Assembly (NCBI RefSeq): GCF_035762905.1
Contig: NZ_DASUCC010000095.1
Coordinates: 176,710 to 240,709, forward strand
Direction: 5' to 3'
Length of the DNA: 64,000 nt
DNA from: DASYTH01 sp035762905
Lineage (GTDB): Bacteria; Actinomycetota; Actinomycetes; Mycobacteriales; Pseudonocardiaceae
Shown here: piece by piece, positions 34,061 to 42,342 of the stretch
How the letters are laid out: the number at the start of each line of letters is the position of its first letter
Position numbering within the stretch: position 1 is the first letter of the stretch
Made by a program: the position numbers and the translations under genes
The notes under the pieces: model-generated
Databases searched by the model: none
Seen by the model: the letters and a program-made list of their open reading frames with translations, nothing else
Told to the model about the DNA's origin: nothing

Positions 34061-34633
34061 GGCCTGGGCGAGCCGCAGCGTGGTGAACCGGGCCTCGAAG
34101 CCGGACCCCTCGGGGGCGGCGCACATCGGCCCGGCGAGCACCTCGTCCGCGGGCGGCAGATAGGCCATGCGCACCATGGTGACCGGCGCCGCGGCGGTGC
34201 GGTAGCGCACGGTCACCGTCTCGCCGTCGCGCTCCAGCTCGACGGTCACCGGGCCGTCGGCGGCCTCGGGCGCCGGCAGCACCGACCAGTCCGAGAAGTC
34301 CCTGGTCACCACCGCGCTCATGTGCAGCCCGCCGTCCAGCTCGATCCCGGCCTTGATCCAGTTGCGCTCGTCGATCCGGATCATCAGACCAGCCTGGTCG
34401 TACCGGTCGCGGTAGTCGGCGCTGAACGTGGCGGTCATCCGGAAGTCACCGGTGAGCATGCGGCCGAGCACGTGGCCGTCGTCGCGCTCCTGGCCGTTGT
34501 GCGTGGTGCGCCAGAAGTCGGTGCCCGGTCCGGAAACCAGCCGCAGCCCGCGCTCGTCGACGTGCCAGTCCGGGGGCGGGTTCAGCCATCGCCAACCGTC
34601 ACCGCCGAACGCCGCGACCCTGTCCATGCTCAT
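34058..34633 (-). CDS. DUF1349 family protein
   Basis: 191 aa from ATG 34633 (AGGAT 8 nt upstream; ATG 34627 also possible). Concanavalin-like beta-sandwich family: WLNPPPDWHVDERGL, TDFWRTTHNG, YDQAGLMIRIDERNWIKAGIE and DWSVLPAP are characteristic. Function unproven; relatives are thought to bind carbohydrate or act with ATP-dependent processes. Its start lies 35 bp inside the end of yihY, implying translational coupling. Confidence 0.88.
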   Translation of the reverse strand: MSMDRVAAFGGDGWRWLNPPPDWHVDERGLRLVSGPGTDFWRTTHNGQERDDGHVLGRMLTGDFRMTATFSADYRDRYDQAGLMIRIDERNWIKAGIELDGGLHMSAVVTRDFSDWSVLPAPEAADGPVTVELERDGETVTVRYRTAAAPVTMVRMAYLPPADEVLAGPMCAAPEGSGFEARFTTLRLAQA

Positions 34634-35591
34634 CCTGAAGATCCTGCCGGGGGATTTCGTCCTCGTCCATCGCACGGACGTCGCGCGGCGGCAGGTACGG
34701 CTCCTGGTCCGGTGGGGCACCGGCCTCGATCTCCCGGCTCCTGGCCAGCTCCGCGTCGAACTCGACGCCGAGCAGAATGGCCAGGTTGGAGATCCACAGC
34801 CAGATCAGGAACACCACCACGCCGGCCAGCGAGCCATAGGTCTTGTTGTACGAGGCGAAGTTCGCGACGTAGAACGCGAACCCCCCGGAGGCGAGCAGCC
34901 ACAGCAGGACGGCCAGCACGCTTCCCGGGGTCAGCCAGCGGAAGCCGGGGTGGCGCACGTTGGGCGCGGCCCAGTAGAGCAGCGCGATGGCCAGGCTGAC
35001 CAGCAGCGCCAACACCGGCCACTTGGCCACGTTCCAGACCGTGAGGCCGACCGAGCCGATGCCGAGCCACTGACCCACCTGGTCGGCGATCGAACCGGTG
35101 AGCACCACACTGACCGCGCACAGGCCCGCGAGGATCAGCAGCCCCACCGTCAGCACCAGGCGCAGCGGCAGCGTCTTCCACAGCGGCCGGCCCTCGGCAA
35201 CCTCGTAGACCGCGTTCGACGCGCGGATGAACGCGCCCACGTAGGCCGACGCGCCCCACACCGCGGCCAACAGACCGAACAACGCCACCCAGCCGGCCAC
35301 CCCGCGCGAGCTGTCCAGCTCGCGCAGCGCGCCGAGCATGAGCTCCCGCGCCTGGCCCGGCGCGAAGGACTGGACGTTGTCGACCAGCGCCTGGATCGCC
35401 GAGGGGCCGACCACACCCAGCAGCGCGGTGAGCACCACGATCGCCGGGAAGATCGACAGGATGGCGTAGTAGGTGAGCGCGGCGGACCAGTCGGTCAGGT
35501 TGTCCTTCTGGAACTCCTTGACCGTGCGCTTGAGCACCTCCCACCAGGCGCGTGGGGGGAGGTCGGTCGGTCCACGGGCACGTCGACTCAT
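34599..35591 (-). CDS. YihY/BrkB-family inner membrane protein
   Basis: 330 aa with about six helices: SAALTYYAILSIFPAIVVLTA, GWVALFGLLAAVWGASAYV, LVLTVGLLILAGLCAVSVVL, WPVLALLVSLAIALLYW, VLAVLLWLLASGGFAFYV and LAGVVVFLIWLWISNLAILL. FSYNKTYGSLAG-like NKTYGSLAG is the family signature. Long misnamed RNase BN; role unknown. A C-terminal charged tail (about 45 residues) follows the last helix. ATG at 35591. Overlaps the DUF1349 start. Confidence 0.9.
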   Translation of the reverse strand: MSRRARGPTDLPPRAWWEVLKRTVKEFQKDNLTDWSAALTYYAILSIFPAIVVLTALLGVVGPSAIQALVDNVQSFAPGQARELMLGALRELDSSRGVAGWVALFGLLAAVWGASAYVGAFIRASNAVYEVAEGRPLWKTLPLRLVLTVGLLILAGLCAVSVVLTGSIADQVGQWLGIGSVGLTVWNVAKWPVLALLVSLAIALLYWAAPNVRHPGFRWLTPGSVLAVLLWLLASGGFAFYVANFASYNKTYGSLAGVVVFLIWLWISNLAILLGVEFDAELARSREIEAGAPPDQEPYLPPRDVRAMDEDEIPRQDLQDEHGQGRGVRR

Positions 35592-35690
35592 GGATCGGGC
35601 GTACCCCACCGGGACCGGGCCAATCGGGGCGGGCCGGGTGGAATGGGTCGCGAGCCGGGCGCCTGGGGGGACCACCCGGCCCGCGACCTC

Positions 35691-35858
35691 TTACCCAGCG
35701 TGGTCGGACGCCGGGAGTCCGGTGAGCGGGATGGTGAACCAGTGCCGGTGCAGGCACTGGGTGCGCACGTGCTCGAGCGGGCCGTCGGTGCTCGGGAGCA
35801 CGAACCGGTCGACGATCTCGGCGACCGTGCCGCACTCGGGGCAGGTGGTGAACGTCAT
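35691..35858 (-). CDS. 55-aa zinc-ribbon-like protein
   Basis: A complete small gene: ATG 35858 with GGAGG about 10 nt upstream, stop TAA 35691. The product starts MTFTTCPECGTVAEIVDRF and ends with QCLHRHWFTIPLTG; the CPEC pair plus the later Cys and the two His could bind one zinc. Similar tiny proteins occur in actinobacteria but no function is known. Codon usage is as GC-rich in third positions as in neighbours, supporting a real gene. It is about 100 bp upstream of yihY, same strand. Confidence 0.7.
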   Translation of the reverse strand: MTFTTCPECGTVAEIVDRFVLPSTDGPLEHVRTQCLHRHWFTIPLTGLPASDHAG

Positions 35859-36030
35859 GGCTGGTCCGCCTCCCCGGATTCAACCCTTGTCGTCACGTTG
35901 GGTCGGCACCGCCGATTTCGGCGGTTTCCGGTGGCCGAGTGGCGTCCCGTTCCCCTTAGGTGCGGTTGGCAGCTGCTCGGCTCAGACAGGCGCCGCGCGC
36001 AGCGGCGACCTGAGGTCGACCCAACGGGCG

Positions 36031-37404
36031 TCATGACCGGACCACCTCATGGACCGGCGGGGCGGTGTGCCGGGTCGCGGGCCGGCCGAACCGGCCGAGC
36101 GCCGGGGTGATGACGCTCGGCCGGAACAGCGCGGGCGGGCGATCGATCATGTTCAACACCCGCAGTACCGCCGCGTTGACCGTCGGGTCGACGGCCGCCG
36201 CGGCGAACACCCGGTCCCGGTAGCGGTGACCGAACCGGGTGCCGATGCTGGACTTCGCACCCTCGGTGCCGGGATAGCGCAGATCCTCCCCCGCGGCCAT
36301 CGGCCACACGCCATCCGCCACCTTCGCCACCGCGCGCTGGATCCGCCGGGAGTCCGATGGGGACCCCGCCGATGCGCGCAGCGCCGAGACGAGCGCCGCA
36401 ACCTGCAGGGCCGCCACCATCGTGCCCTGCCCGTGAACCGGATTGAACGCGCACAGGCTGTCCCCGACGACCAGCAGCCGGCCGGGCATCCCGCGCAGCG
36501 TCTCGTAGTGCCGCCGCTGGTTGGCCGTCCCCCGGTGGGCCCGCACCGGCGAGACCGGCTCGGCGGTGGCGATCGCGTCGTGCAGCACCGGGTCGCGCAG
36601 GCTTGCCGCGAACGCCACGAACCCGGGACCGTCGGTCGGCGGGTGGTCCCGGCCGCCGCCGGCCAGGGTGACCGCCCACCGGTCACCCTCGATCGGAACC
36701 AGCGTGCCGGCCCGCAGCTGTCGGGGCGGGGCGGCCGGCAGGAAGATCGCCTTCCAGTCGGCGCCGGCGCCGCTCGGCGTGGCGTAGTAGCGGGTCGCAC
36801 AACCGAGGTCGGCGTCCACCGTGATCTCCTTCGGCCGCGGCCGGCCGAGCGCGGCCAGCCAGCCGGGCAAGCCGGAGTCGCGTCCGCCGGCGTCCACCAC
36901 GAGGTCCGCGTGCAGCTCGAAGATGGCACCGGTGCGCCGGGACCTGGCCGTGACGGCGGTTGCGTCACCGGTGCGGTCCAGTCGCAGGCCGACCGCGTCC
37001 AGCTCGGCCACCAGGTTGATCCGCCCGGCCCGCAGGACGCGGGCCCGCAGCAGCCACTCGATCAGCGGCCGGCTGGCCGACAGCGTCCGGGCCGAGGCCG
37101 GGAACCGCTCGGACCAGTGACCGGGCGGGGTGAGCCAGAGTGCGTCCGTGGGCAGGTGCAGCGGCCGCGCACCGGCGGCGCGCAGCTCTCGCTCGAACCC
37201 GGGCAGCAGCCGCTCGACGGCGGGCAGGCCGGTGACCCACAACCCGGGCAGGTGCCCGTGCGGCACGCCGGCGCGAAACCGCGGCCCGGCCGGCAACCGA
37301 TCCCGGTCGATCACGGTCACGTCGGCGAAGTGGTCGTGCAGCGCCAGCGCGGTGAGCAGGCCCGCCATGCTCGCGCCGATCACCACTGCGTGGTCGCGGC
37401 TCAT
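36031..37404 (-). CDS. FAD-dependent oxidoreductase (FAD_binding_3-like)
   Basis: 457 aa. FAD motif VVIGASMAGLLTALAL at the N-terminus, the conserved R-x-GVPHGH segment, DAGGRDSGLPGWL in the middle, and the GD motif VVGDSLCAFNPVHGQG that contacts the flavin, as in aromatic/lipid hydroxylases and geranylgeranyl-reductase-like enzymes. Substrate unknown. Start ATG 37404 with GAGGGG 5 nt upstream. Divergent from the LAL regulator with an inverted repeat between, so probably its target. Confidence 0.85.
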   Translation of the reverse strand: MSRDHAVVIGASMAGLLTALALHDHFADVTVIDRDRLPAGPRFRAGVPHGHLPGLWVTGLPAVERLLPGFERELRAAGARPLHLPTDALWLTPPGHWSERFPASARTLSASRPLIEWLLRARVLRAGRINLVAELDAVGLRLDRTGDATAVTARSRRTGAIFELHADLVVDAGGRDSGLPGWLAALGRPRPKEITVDADLGCATRYYATPSGAGADWKAIFLPAAPPRQLRAGTLVPIEGDRWAVTLAGGGRDHPPTDGPGFVAFAASLRDPVLHDAIATAEPVSPVRAHRGTANQRRHYETLRGMPGRLLVVGDSLCAFNPVHGQGTMVAALQVAALVSALRASAGSPSDSRRIQRAVAKVADGVWPMAAGEDLRYPGTEGAKSSIGTRFGHRYRDRVFAAAAVDPTVNAAVLRVLNMIDRPPALFRPSVITPALGRFGRPATRHTAPPVHEVVRS

Positions 37405-37492
37405 CAGATCCCCTCGTTCCTCCCCCGGACCAAGCCTGCGACCCGACGCACCGTCGAGGTATCCGGCAACCACCTCAGAACTCTTGTAGGTA

Positions 37493-37526
37493 TGCCCTAA
37501 TTCATCGCTTGGGCGGGCTTAGGGCA
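37493..37526. promoter_or_regulatory. Inverted repeat TGCCCTAA-N18-TTAGGGCA
   Basis: Perfect 8-bp arms (37493-37500 and 37519-37526), centre about 40 bp before the LAL start, in the divergent region with the FAD oxidoreductase. Likely operator of the LuxR-type regulator. Confidence 0.5.
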
Positions 37527-37548
37527 CGGACGGCGACGAGGTAGGCAC

Positions 37549-40512
37549 ATGACGTGCGCTGTGGACGGTTATCCGGTCGCCTGCCCTCGGCCGGACCTGG
37601 TCGGGCGGGACGACGAACTGATCAGGCTGCGGGCGGTACTGGACCGGACCCTGGCCGGCGAACCCGGGTTGTGCCTGATCGCGGGCGAGGCCGGGGTGGG
37701 CAAGACCCGGCTGCTAGCCGAGCTGGCCCGGCTGGCCGAGCAGCGCGGCGCCCGCGTGTTGACCGGCGGATGCCTGCCCCTTGCCGCGGCGGAGCTGCCG
37801 TTCGCCCCGGTGATCGAGGCGCTGCGGGGGGACGAGAGCGGGCTCGACCTGGTTCCGGTCGGCTCGCCCGGTGCCACCGCGCAGCACCGGATGTTCGAGC
37901 TGTTCCTCGGCACGCTCGGCCGGCTGGCCCGGCGGCAGCCGGTGGTGCTGGCCGTCGAGGACCTGCACTGGGCCGACCGGTCCACGCTCGACCTGATCGC
38001 GTTCCTGGCCAGGAACCTGCGTGCCGAGCGGGTGCTGCTGGTGCTGACCTGCCGCGACCACGATCTGGACGGCGCCAGCGACGGCGCCCGCGACGTGGTC
38101 CGCCGGCTGCCGGAGCTGCTGCGGCTGCGCGACGCGGAGCGGATCGACCTGGACCGCCTGACCCGGGCGCAGACCACCGAGCAGCTGGTCAACCTGCTCG
38201 GCACCGAACCGGATCCGGCCTTCGTGGACACGGTGTTCTCCCGCTCGGAGGGCAACCCGCTGGTGACCGAGGCGCTGGCCCGCTCGCCCGGCGGCGACCC
38301 GGTGCCCGCGTCGCTGCGCGACTTCGTGCTCGGCCGGCTGGCCGCGTTGCCGGCCGAGGCCGCCGTCCTGCTGCGGGTGGCCGCGATCGCCGGCCGCAGG
38401 GTGCGCCACGAGCTGCTGGCCGCGCTGTCCGGGCTGCCCGAGCCCGAGATGTTCGCGGCGCTGCGGCACGCGGTCGAGGCGAATGTGCTGGCCTCCGGTG
38501 CCGACGGGGTGAGCTACGCGTTCCGGCACGCGCTGATCCGCGAGGTGATCTACGAACGGATCCTGCCGGCCGAGCGGCGGATGCTGCACGCCCGGCTGGC
38601 CACCGCCCTCGAGGACAGCCCGACGCTGCGCGCGGCGGACCGGGCCGCGCACACCGCCGAGGTCGCCTACCACTGGCACGCCGCCGACGACCACGTGCGG
38701 GCGCTGCCGGCCGCGGTGCGGGCCGGGTTCGACGCGTTCGACCGCAACGGGTTCGCCGAGGCGCTGCGCCACCTGCGCCGCGCGCTGGACGCCTGGCAGC
38801 GGATCGGCCACCCGGTCGAGCTGGGCGGTGAGCTGGCCGGCACCGACCGGGCCGCGGTGGAGACCCGGGCCGCCGACGCCGCGCACCTGCTCGGCGAGGA
38901 CGACCAGGCCGTGGCGCTTGCGCACGACGCGCTGCGCCGGTTCTCCCACGAACACGACCCGCGGCGCGCGGCCGAGCTGTGGAACCGGATCGGCCAGTTC
39001 CACTACGCCGCCGGGCACCGGGAGGCGGCGGCCGCCGCGTTCGACACGGCGCTGCTCGTGCTGCCGGCCTGCTCGGCGACGCCGGAGGCGGCCCGGGCGA
39101 TGGCTGGGCTGGCCAAGATCCACGTCGCCTGGTCCGACCTGGACGCGGGGCAGCGGCTGGCCGAGCGCGCGATCGCCGCGGCCGAGACGGCCGGCGACCG
39201 CCGGGTGGAGGCCAGGGCCCGCAACGTGCTCGGCCTCGCCCTGGCGCACCGCGGCGAGCTGGCGGTCGGGCTGGCCGAGCTGGAACGGTCGCTACGGCTG
39301 GCCCGCGAGCTGGTCGAGCCGGACGACGTCTACTTCGGCTACATCAACACCGGCTACGTCCTTGGTCTCGCCGCCCGGTACACCGACGCCGCCCGGCTGT
39401 CCCTCGAGGGCTACCGGGAGATGCGCCGGCTCGGCCTTGAACGGCAGAACGGCTGTCACCTGCAGGCCAACGCGGCCGGCAACCTGCTGTCCGCGGGTCA
39501 GCTCGGCGCGGCCGCCGAGCTGCTCGCCAAGGCCGAGGGCCACGGCACCCGGGGGGCCCGGGCGTTCCCGGTATTGATCTACCAGGCCCGCCGGCAGATC
39601 TGGCAGGGCGAGCTGGACGGCGCCCGGCGCCGGCTGGCGCAGGCCGGCCGGCTGGTCGAGCGCGGCGCGGTGATCTCCTGGCACCGCTGGTACCTGGAGC
39701 TGGTGGCCGAGCTGGCGATGTGGGACGGCGAGCCGGAGCGGGCCAGGGCGGCGGTGCGCGATGGCCTGCGGGTGCTGGCCGGGACCGACGAGGAACGGTT
39801 CGCCGGTCCGCTGGTCGAGCTCGGCCTGCGGGCCGAGGCCGACCTGGCCGAGCGGGCCAGGGCGGTGCGCGACGAGCAACTCGCCGCCGCGGCCGGGCGC
39901 GCGGCCGACGAGCTGCTTGAGCTGGTGCGCGGGTTCCGGCGCGACCCGCTCGACCCGGCCGACGCGACCGTCCCGGAGGGTGCCGCGGCCGCGCACACCG
40001 CGCGCGCCGAGCTGGCCCGGGTGCACGGCGCGGCGGATCCGACGGTCTGGCTCACCGCCGCCGAGTCCTGGTCCACGCTCGGCAAGGCGTATCCGGCGGC
40101 CTACTGCACGTTCCGCGCGGCCGAGGCGCGGCTGACCGCGCCCGGCGGTCCGGCCGCGGCCGGAGCCGAGCTGCTGCGCCGGGCGCACGCGGCGGCCGCG
40201 CGGCTCGAGGCGCACCCGTTGCGCGCGGAGTGCGAGCGGCTGGCCACCTGGCACCGGGTGATCCTGCACGCCAAGCCGGCCGAGTCGCCCGGCCCGGCCG
40301 GTCAGGGGACGCTGGCCACGCTGACCGCGCGCGAGCGGGAGATCCTGGCGCTGATCACCGCCGGGGCCACCAACCGGGAGATCGCCACCGACCTGGTGAT
40401 CAGCCCGAAGACGGCGAGCGTGCACGTGTCCAACATCCTGCGCAAGCTGGGGGTGTCCAGCCGGACCGACGCCGCCCGGATCGGTCACCGCGGCGGTGTG
40501 GGGCGAGACTGA
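37549..40512 (+). CDS. LAL-type (large ATP-binding LuxR) transcriptional regulator
   Basis: 987 aa. An N-terminal STAND/AAA module has Walker A AGEAGVGKTRLLAEL (near residue 50) and Walker B VVLAVEDLHWAD; the middle is a long helical TPR-like repeat region; the C-terminal 60 residues form a LuxR helix-turn-helix (LTAREREILALI, TNREIATDLVISPKTASVHV). LAL proteins activate adjacent genes on binding an inducer. Divergent from a FAD oxidoreductase and followed immediately by a hydrolase gene. GAGG lies 7 nt before the ATG. Confidence 0.93.
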   Translation: MTCAVDGYPVACPRPDLVGRDDELIRLRAVLDRTLAGEPGLCLIAGEAGVGKTRLLAELARLAEQRGARVLTGGCLPLAAAELPFAPVIEALRGDESGLDLVPVGSPGATAQHRMFELFLGTLGRLARRQPVVLAVEDLHWADRSTLDLIAFLARNLRAERVLLVLTCRDHDLDGASDGARDVVRRLPELLRLRDAERIDLDRLTRAQTTEQLVNLLGTEPDPAFVDTVFSRSEGNPLVTEALARSPGGDPVPASLRDFVLGRLAALPAEAAVLLRVAAIAGRRVRHELLAALSGLPEPEMFAALRHAVEANVLASGADGVSYAFRHALIREVIYERILPAERRMLHARLATALEDSPTLRAADRAAHTAEVAYHWHAADDHVRALPAAVRAGFDAFDRNGFAEALRHLRRALDAWQRIGHPVELGGELAGTDRAAVETRAADAAHLLGEDDQAVALAHDALRRFSHEHDPRRAAELWNRIGQFHYAAGHREAAAAAFDTALLVLPACSATPEAARAMAGLAKIHVAWSDLDAGQRLAERAIAAAETAGDRRVEARARNVLGLALAHRGELAVGLAELERSLRLARELVEPDDVYFGYINTGYVLGLAARYTDAARLSLEGYREMRRLGLERQNGCHLQANAAGNLLSAGQLGAAAELLAKAEGHGTRGARAFPVLIYQARRQIWQGELDGARRRLAQAGRLVERGAVISWHRWYLELVAELAMWDGEPERARAAVRDGLRVLAGTDEERFAGPLVELGLRAEADLAERARAVRDEQLAAAAGRAADELLELVRGFRRDPLDPADATVPEGAAAAHTARAELARVHGAADPTVWLTAAESWSTLGKAYPAAYCTFRAAEARLTAPGGPAAAGAELLRRAHAAAARLEAHPLRAECERLATWHRVILHAKPAESPGPAGQGTLATLTAREREILALITAGATNREIATDLVISPKTASVHVSNILRKLGVSSRTDAARIGHRGGVGRD

Positions 40513-40516
40513 GCGG

Positions 40517-41347
40517 GTGCCGCGCGGATTGGCCTACGGGCTGGGTGGACTGCTGCTCGTCGTCGCGCTGCTGCTGACCCTGTTCTATCTTTTCCAGCGC
40601 CGGTTGATCTATCTGCCGGCCACCGCGGCGCCGCCGCCGGCCGGCTCGGTGCTGCCCGGCGCGAGCGACGTGAGCTTCGAGACGGCGGACGGGTTGCGGT
40701 TGGCGGCCTGGTTCGTGCCGGCCGGGGCGCCGGAGCGTGGGCTGACGGTCCTGGTGGCGCCGGGCAACGCGGGTGACCGCTCGCTGCGGGCGCCGCTCGC
40801 CGATGCGTTGCGCCGGCACGGTTACTCCGTGCTGCTGGTCGACTATCGCGGCTACGGCGGCAACCCGGGCGCGCCCACCGAATCCGGACTGGCGCTGGAC
40901 ATCCGCGCGGCGCGGGACTTCCTGCTGGCGGAGAAGGGAGTCCGGGCCGAGGAGCTGATCTGCTTCGGGGAGAGCCTGGGGGCGGCGGTGATCGCCGGAC
41001 TGGCGGCCGAGCGACCGTGTGCCGGGGTGCTGCTCCGCTCACCGTTCGCCGACCTCGCCTCGGTCGGCTCGGTGCACTACCCGTTCCTGCCGGTGCGGGC
41101 GTTGCTCAAGGACGAGTTCCCGGTCGCGGAGACGGTCCGCCACGTGCGGGCACCGACCGTGGTGGTGCTCGGCACCGCGGACTCGATCGTGCCGCCGGAG
41201 CAGAGCCGGCAGGTTGCCGCCGCGGCGGCCGGGCTGACCGAGGTCGTCGAGGTGGCCGGAGCCGAGCACAACGACCTGGCCCTGCTGGCCGGCGCGGACC
41301 TGATCGGAGCGGTCGACCGGCTGGCCGAGCTGATCACGCGGCGGTGA
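40517..41347 (+). CDS. Membrane-anchored alpha/beta hydrolase
   Basis: 276 aa. One N-terminal helix (YGLGGLLLVVALLLTLFYL) then LIYLPA, an ABHD13/YqiA-like layout. Catalytic residues: nucleophile Ser in CFGESLGAAV, Asp in GTADSIVPPEQS, His in GAEHNDL. Substrate unknown. It follows the LAL gene within 4 bp (a GTG at 40496 overlapping the LAL end is an alternative start), so probably co-transcribed. Its 3' end overlaps the convergent RsbW-like gene by 14 bp. Confidence 0.88.
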   Translation: MPRGLAYGLGGLLLVVALLLTLFYLFQRRLIYLPATAAPPPAGSVLPGASDVSFETADGLRLAAWFVPAGAPERGLTVLVAPGNAGDRSLRAPLADALRRHGYSVLLVDYRGYGGNPGAPTESGLALDIRAARDFLLAEKGVRAEELICFGESLGAAVIAGLAAERPCAGVLLRSPFADLASVGSVHYPFLPVRALLKDEFPVAETVRHVRAPTVVVLGTADSIVPPEQSRQVAAAAAGLTEVVEVAGAEHNDLALLAGADLIGAVDRLAELITRR

Positions 41348-41759
41348 GCCGGTCCTTGTCCCCGCTCGGGTCGAACAGCTCGGCCCAGACGGTCTTGCCG
41401 GTCCGGGTGCGCCGCGCCCCCCAGCTCCGGCACAGTTCCTCGACCATCCGCAGCCCGCGACCCCGGTAGCTGTCCGGTGGTGGTCGGCGCAGGATGGGCA
41501 TCCTGGTCGAGGAGTCGTCCACTTCGATCCGCAGGCCGTCCCGCCCGGCCGGCTCGATCCGGACCTGACCGGGCATCGATCCGTGCTCGTACGCGTTCGC
41601 GATCAACTCGGTGCAGATCAACTGGAGGTCGTAGCCGGCCTCCTCGCCGAGCCCGCGCAGGTGAGTTCTGATCCATCTGCGCAGCTCCGCCGTCGGCGGG
41701 ACCTGCGCGTCGCACAGGTCGAGGCAGAGTGCCTTGTCGTTGTCGACACTGGCCGTCAT
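41334..41759 (-). CDS. RsbW-like HATPase (anti-sigma factor kinase family)
   Basis: 141 aa. Complete HATPase_c_2 motifs: N box CTELIANAYEHG, the D-x-S region VDDSSTRMPIL and G box GRGLRMVEEL. These proteins phosphorylate STAS antagonists and bind sigma factors in partner switching. Start at ATG 41759 (TASVDND next); the ribosome binding site is distant. The next gene upstream encodes a STAS protein, the expected partner. Convergent 14-bp overlap with the hydrolase. Confidence 0.85.
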   Translation of the reverse strand: MTASVDNDKALCLDLCDAQVPPTAELRRWIRTHLRGLGEEAGYDLQLICTELIANAYEHGSMPGQVRIEPAGRDGLRIEVDDSSTRMPILRRPPPDSYRGRGLRMVEELCRSWGARRTRTGKTVWAELFDPSGDKDRLTAA

Positions 41760-41887
41760 AGGTCCCGCCGTCCTCTCTGTTGAAGACGCCAGCATTGCGT
41801 CGGCGAAGGCCTACCCGGAAAGATTCGGCGCAAAACGGCGCGGCGAGCGTGGCTCAGCCCATCTGTTAGCGGCGCCCGCGTGGGCCG

Positions 41888-42268
41888 CTACTCGGACCCG
41901 ACCGCCGCATCGATCCGGTCGTAGATGGCGAGCATCCGATCCAGGCCGGTCAGCTCGATCGTCCGGTGCACCGCGTGGTTGCCCCTGGTGAAGACGATGC
42001 GCAGCGACTTGCCGGTCCGCCGGGCCATCGCGTCGCCCTCGGCCAGCACGGCCAGGCCGGTCGACCCCATGAAGCTCACCCCGGTCAGGTCGATCACGAC
42101 CAGGTGGCCGGTCCGGTCGAGGGCGTCCTGGACGGCCTCCTGCAGGCGCGGCGCGGTCACGATGTCGATCTCCCCGGTCACCCCGACGACGACCGCACCG
42201 CCCACATGACGACTGTCGACGGTGAGCTGGTCCTCGGGTGCCGGGTGATCGAACCGCGAGTCGCGCAC
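41888..42268 (-). CDS. STAS-domain anti-sigma factor antagonist
   Basis: 126 aa. The STAS core is intact: VVVGVTGEIDIVTAPRLQEAV, VVIDLTGVSFMGSTGLAVL with the phosphorylatable Ser in FMGSTG, and RIVFTRGNHAVHRTIELTGL. Antagonists of this kind sequester an RsbW-like kinase when unphosphorylated. GTG start at 42268 has no Shine-Dalgarno site but TACGGT 6 nt upstream (leaderless). Situated between the RsbW-like gene and the ECF sigma gene, all on the minus strand. Confidence 0.88.
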   Translation of the reverse strand: MRDSRFDHPAPEDQLTVDSRHVGGAVVVGVTGEIDIVTAPRLQEAVQDALDRTGHLVVIDLTGVSFMGSTGLAVLAEGDAMARRTGKSLRIVFTRGNHAVHRTIELTGLDRMLAIYDRIDAAVGSE

Positions 42269-42274
42269 GGCGGC

Positions 42275-42280
42275 ACCGTA
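42275..42280 (-). promoter_or_regulatory. -10 element TACGGT of the leaderless STAS gene
   Basis: TACGGT on the minus strand is separated from the GTG at 42268 by exactly 6 nt; no ribosome binding site exists. Confidence 0.45.
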
Positions 42281-42342
42281 CCGCGCGATATATCCACCGG
42301 CCCAGATATCACGGGAGAACGGTTCGGTATCAACAGCGGCGC

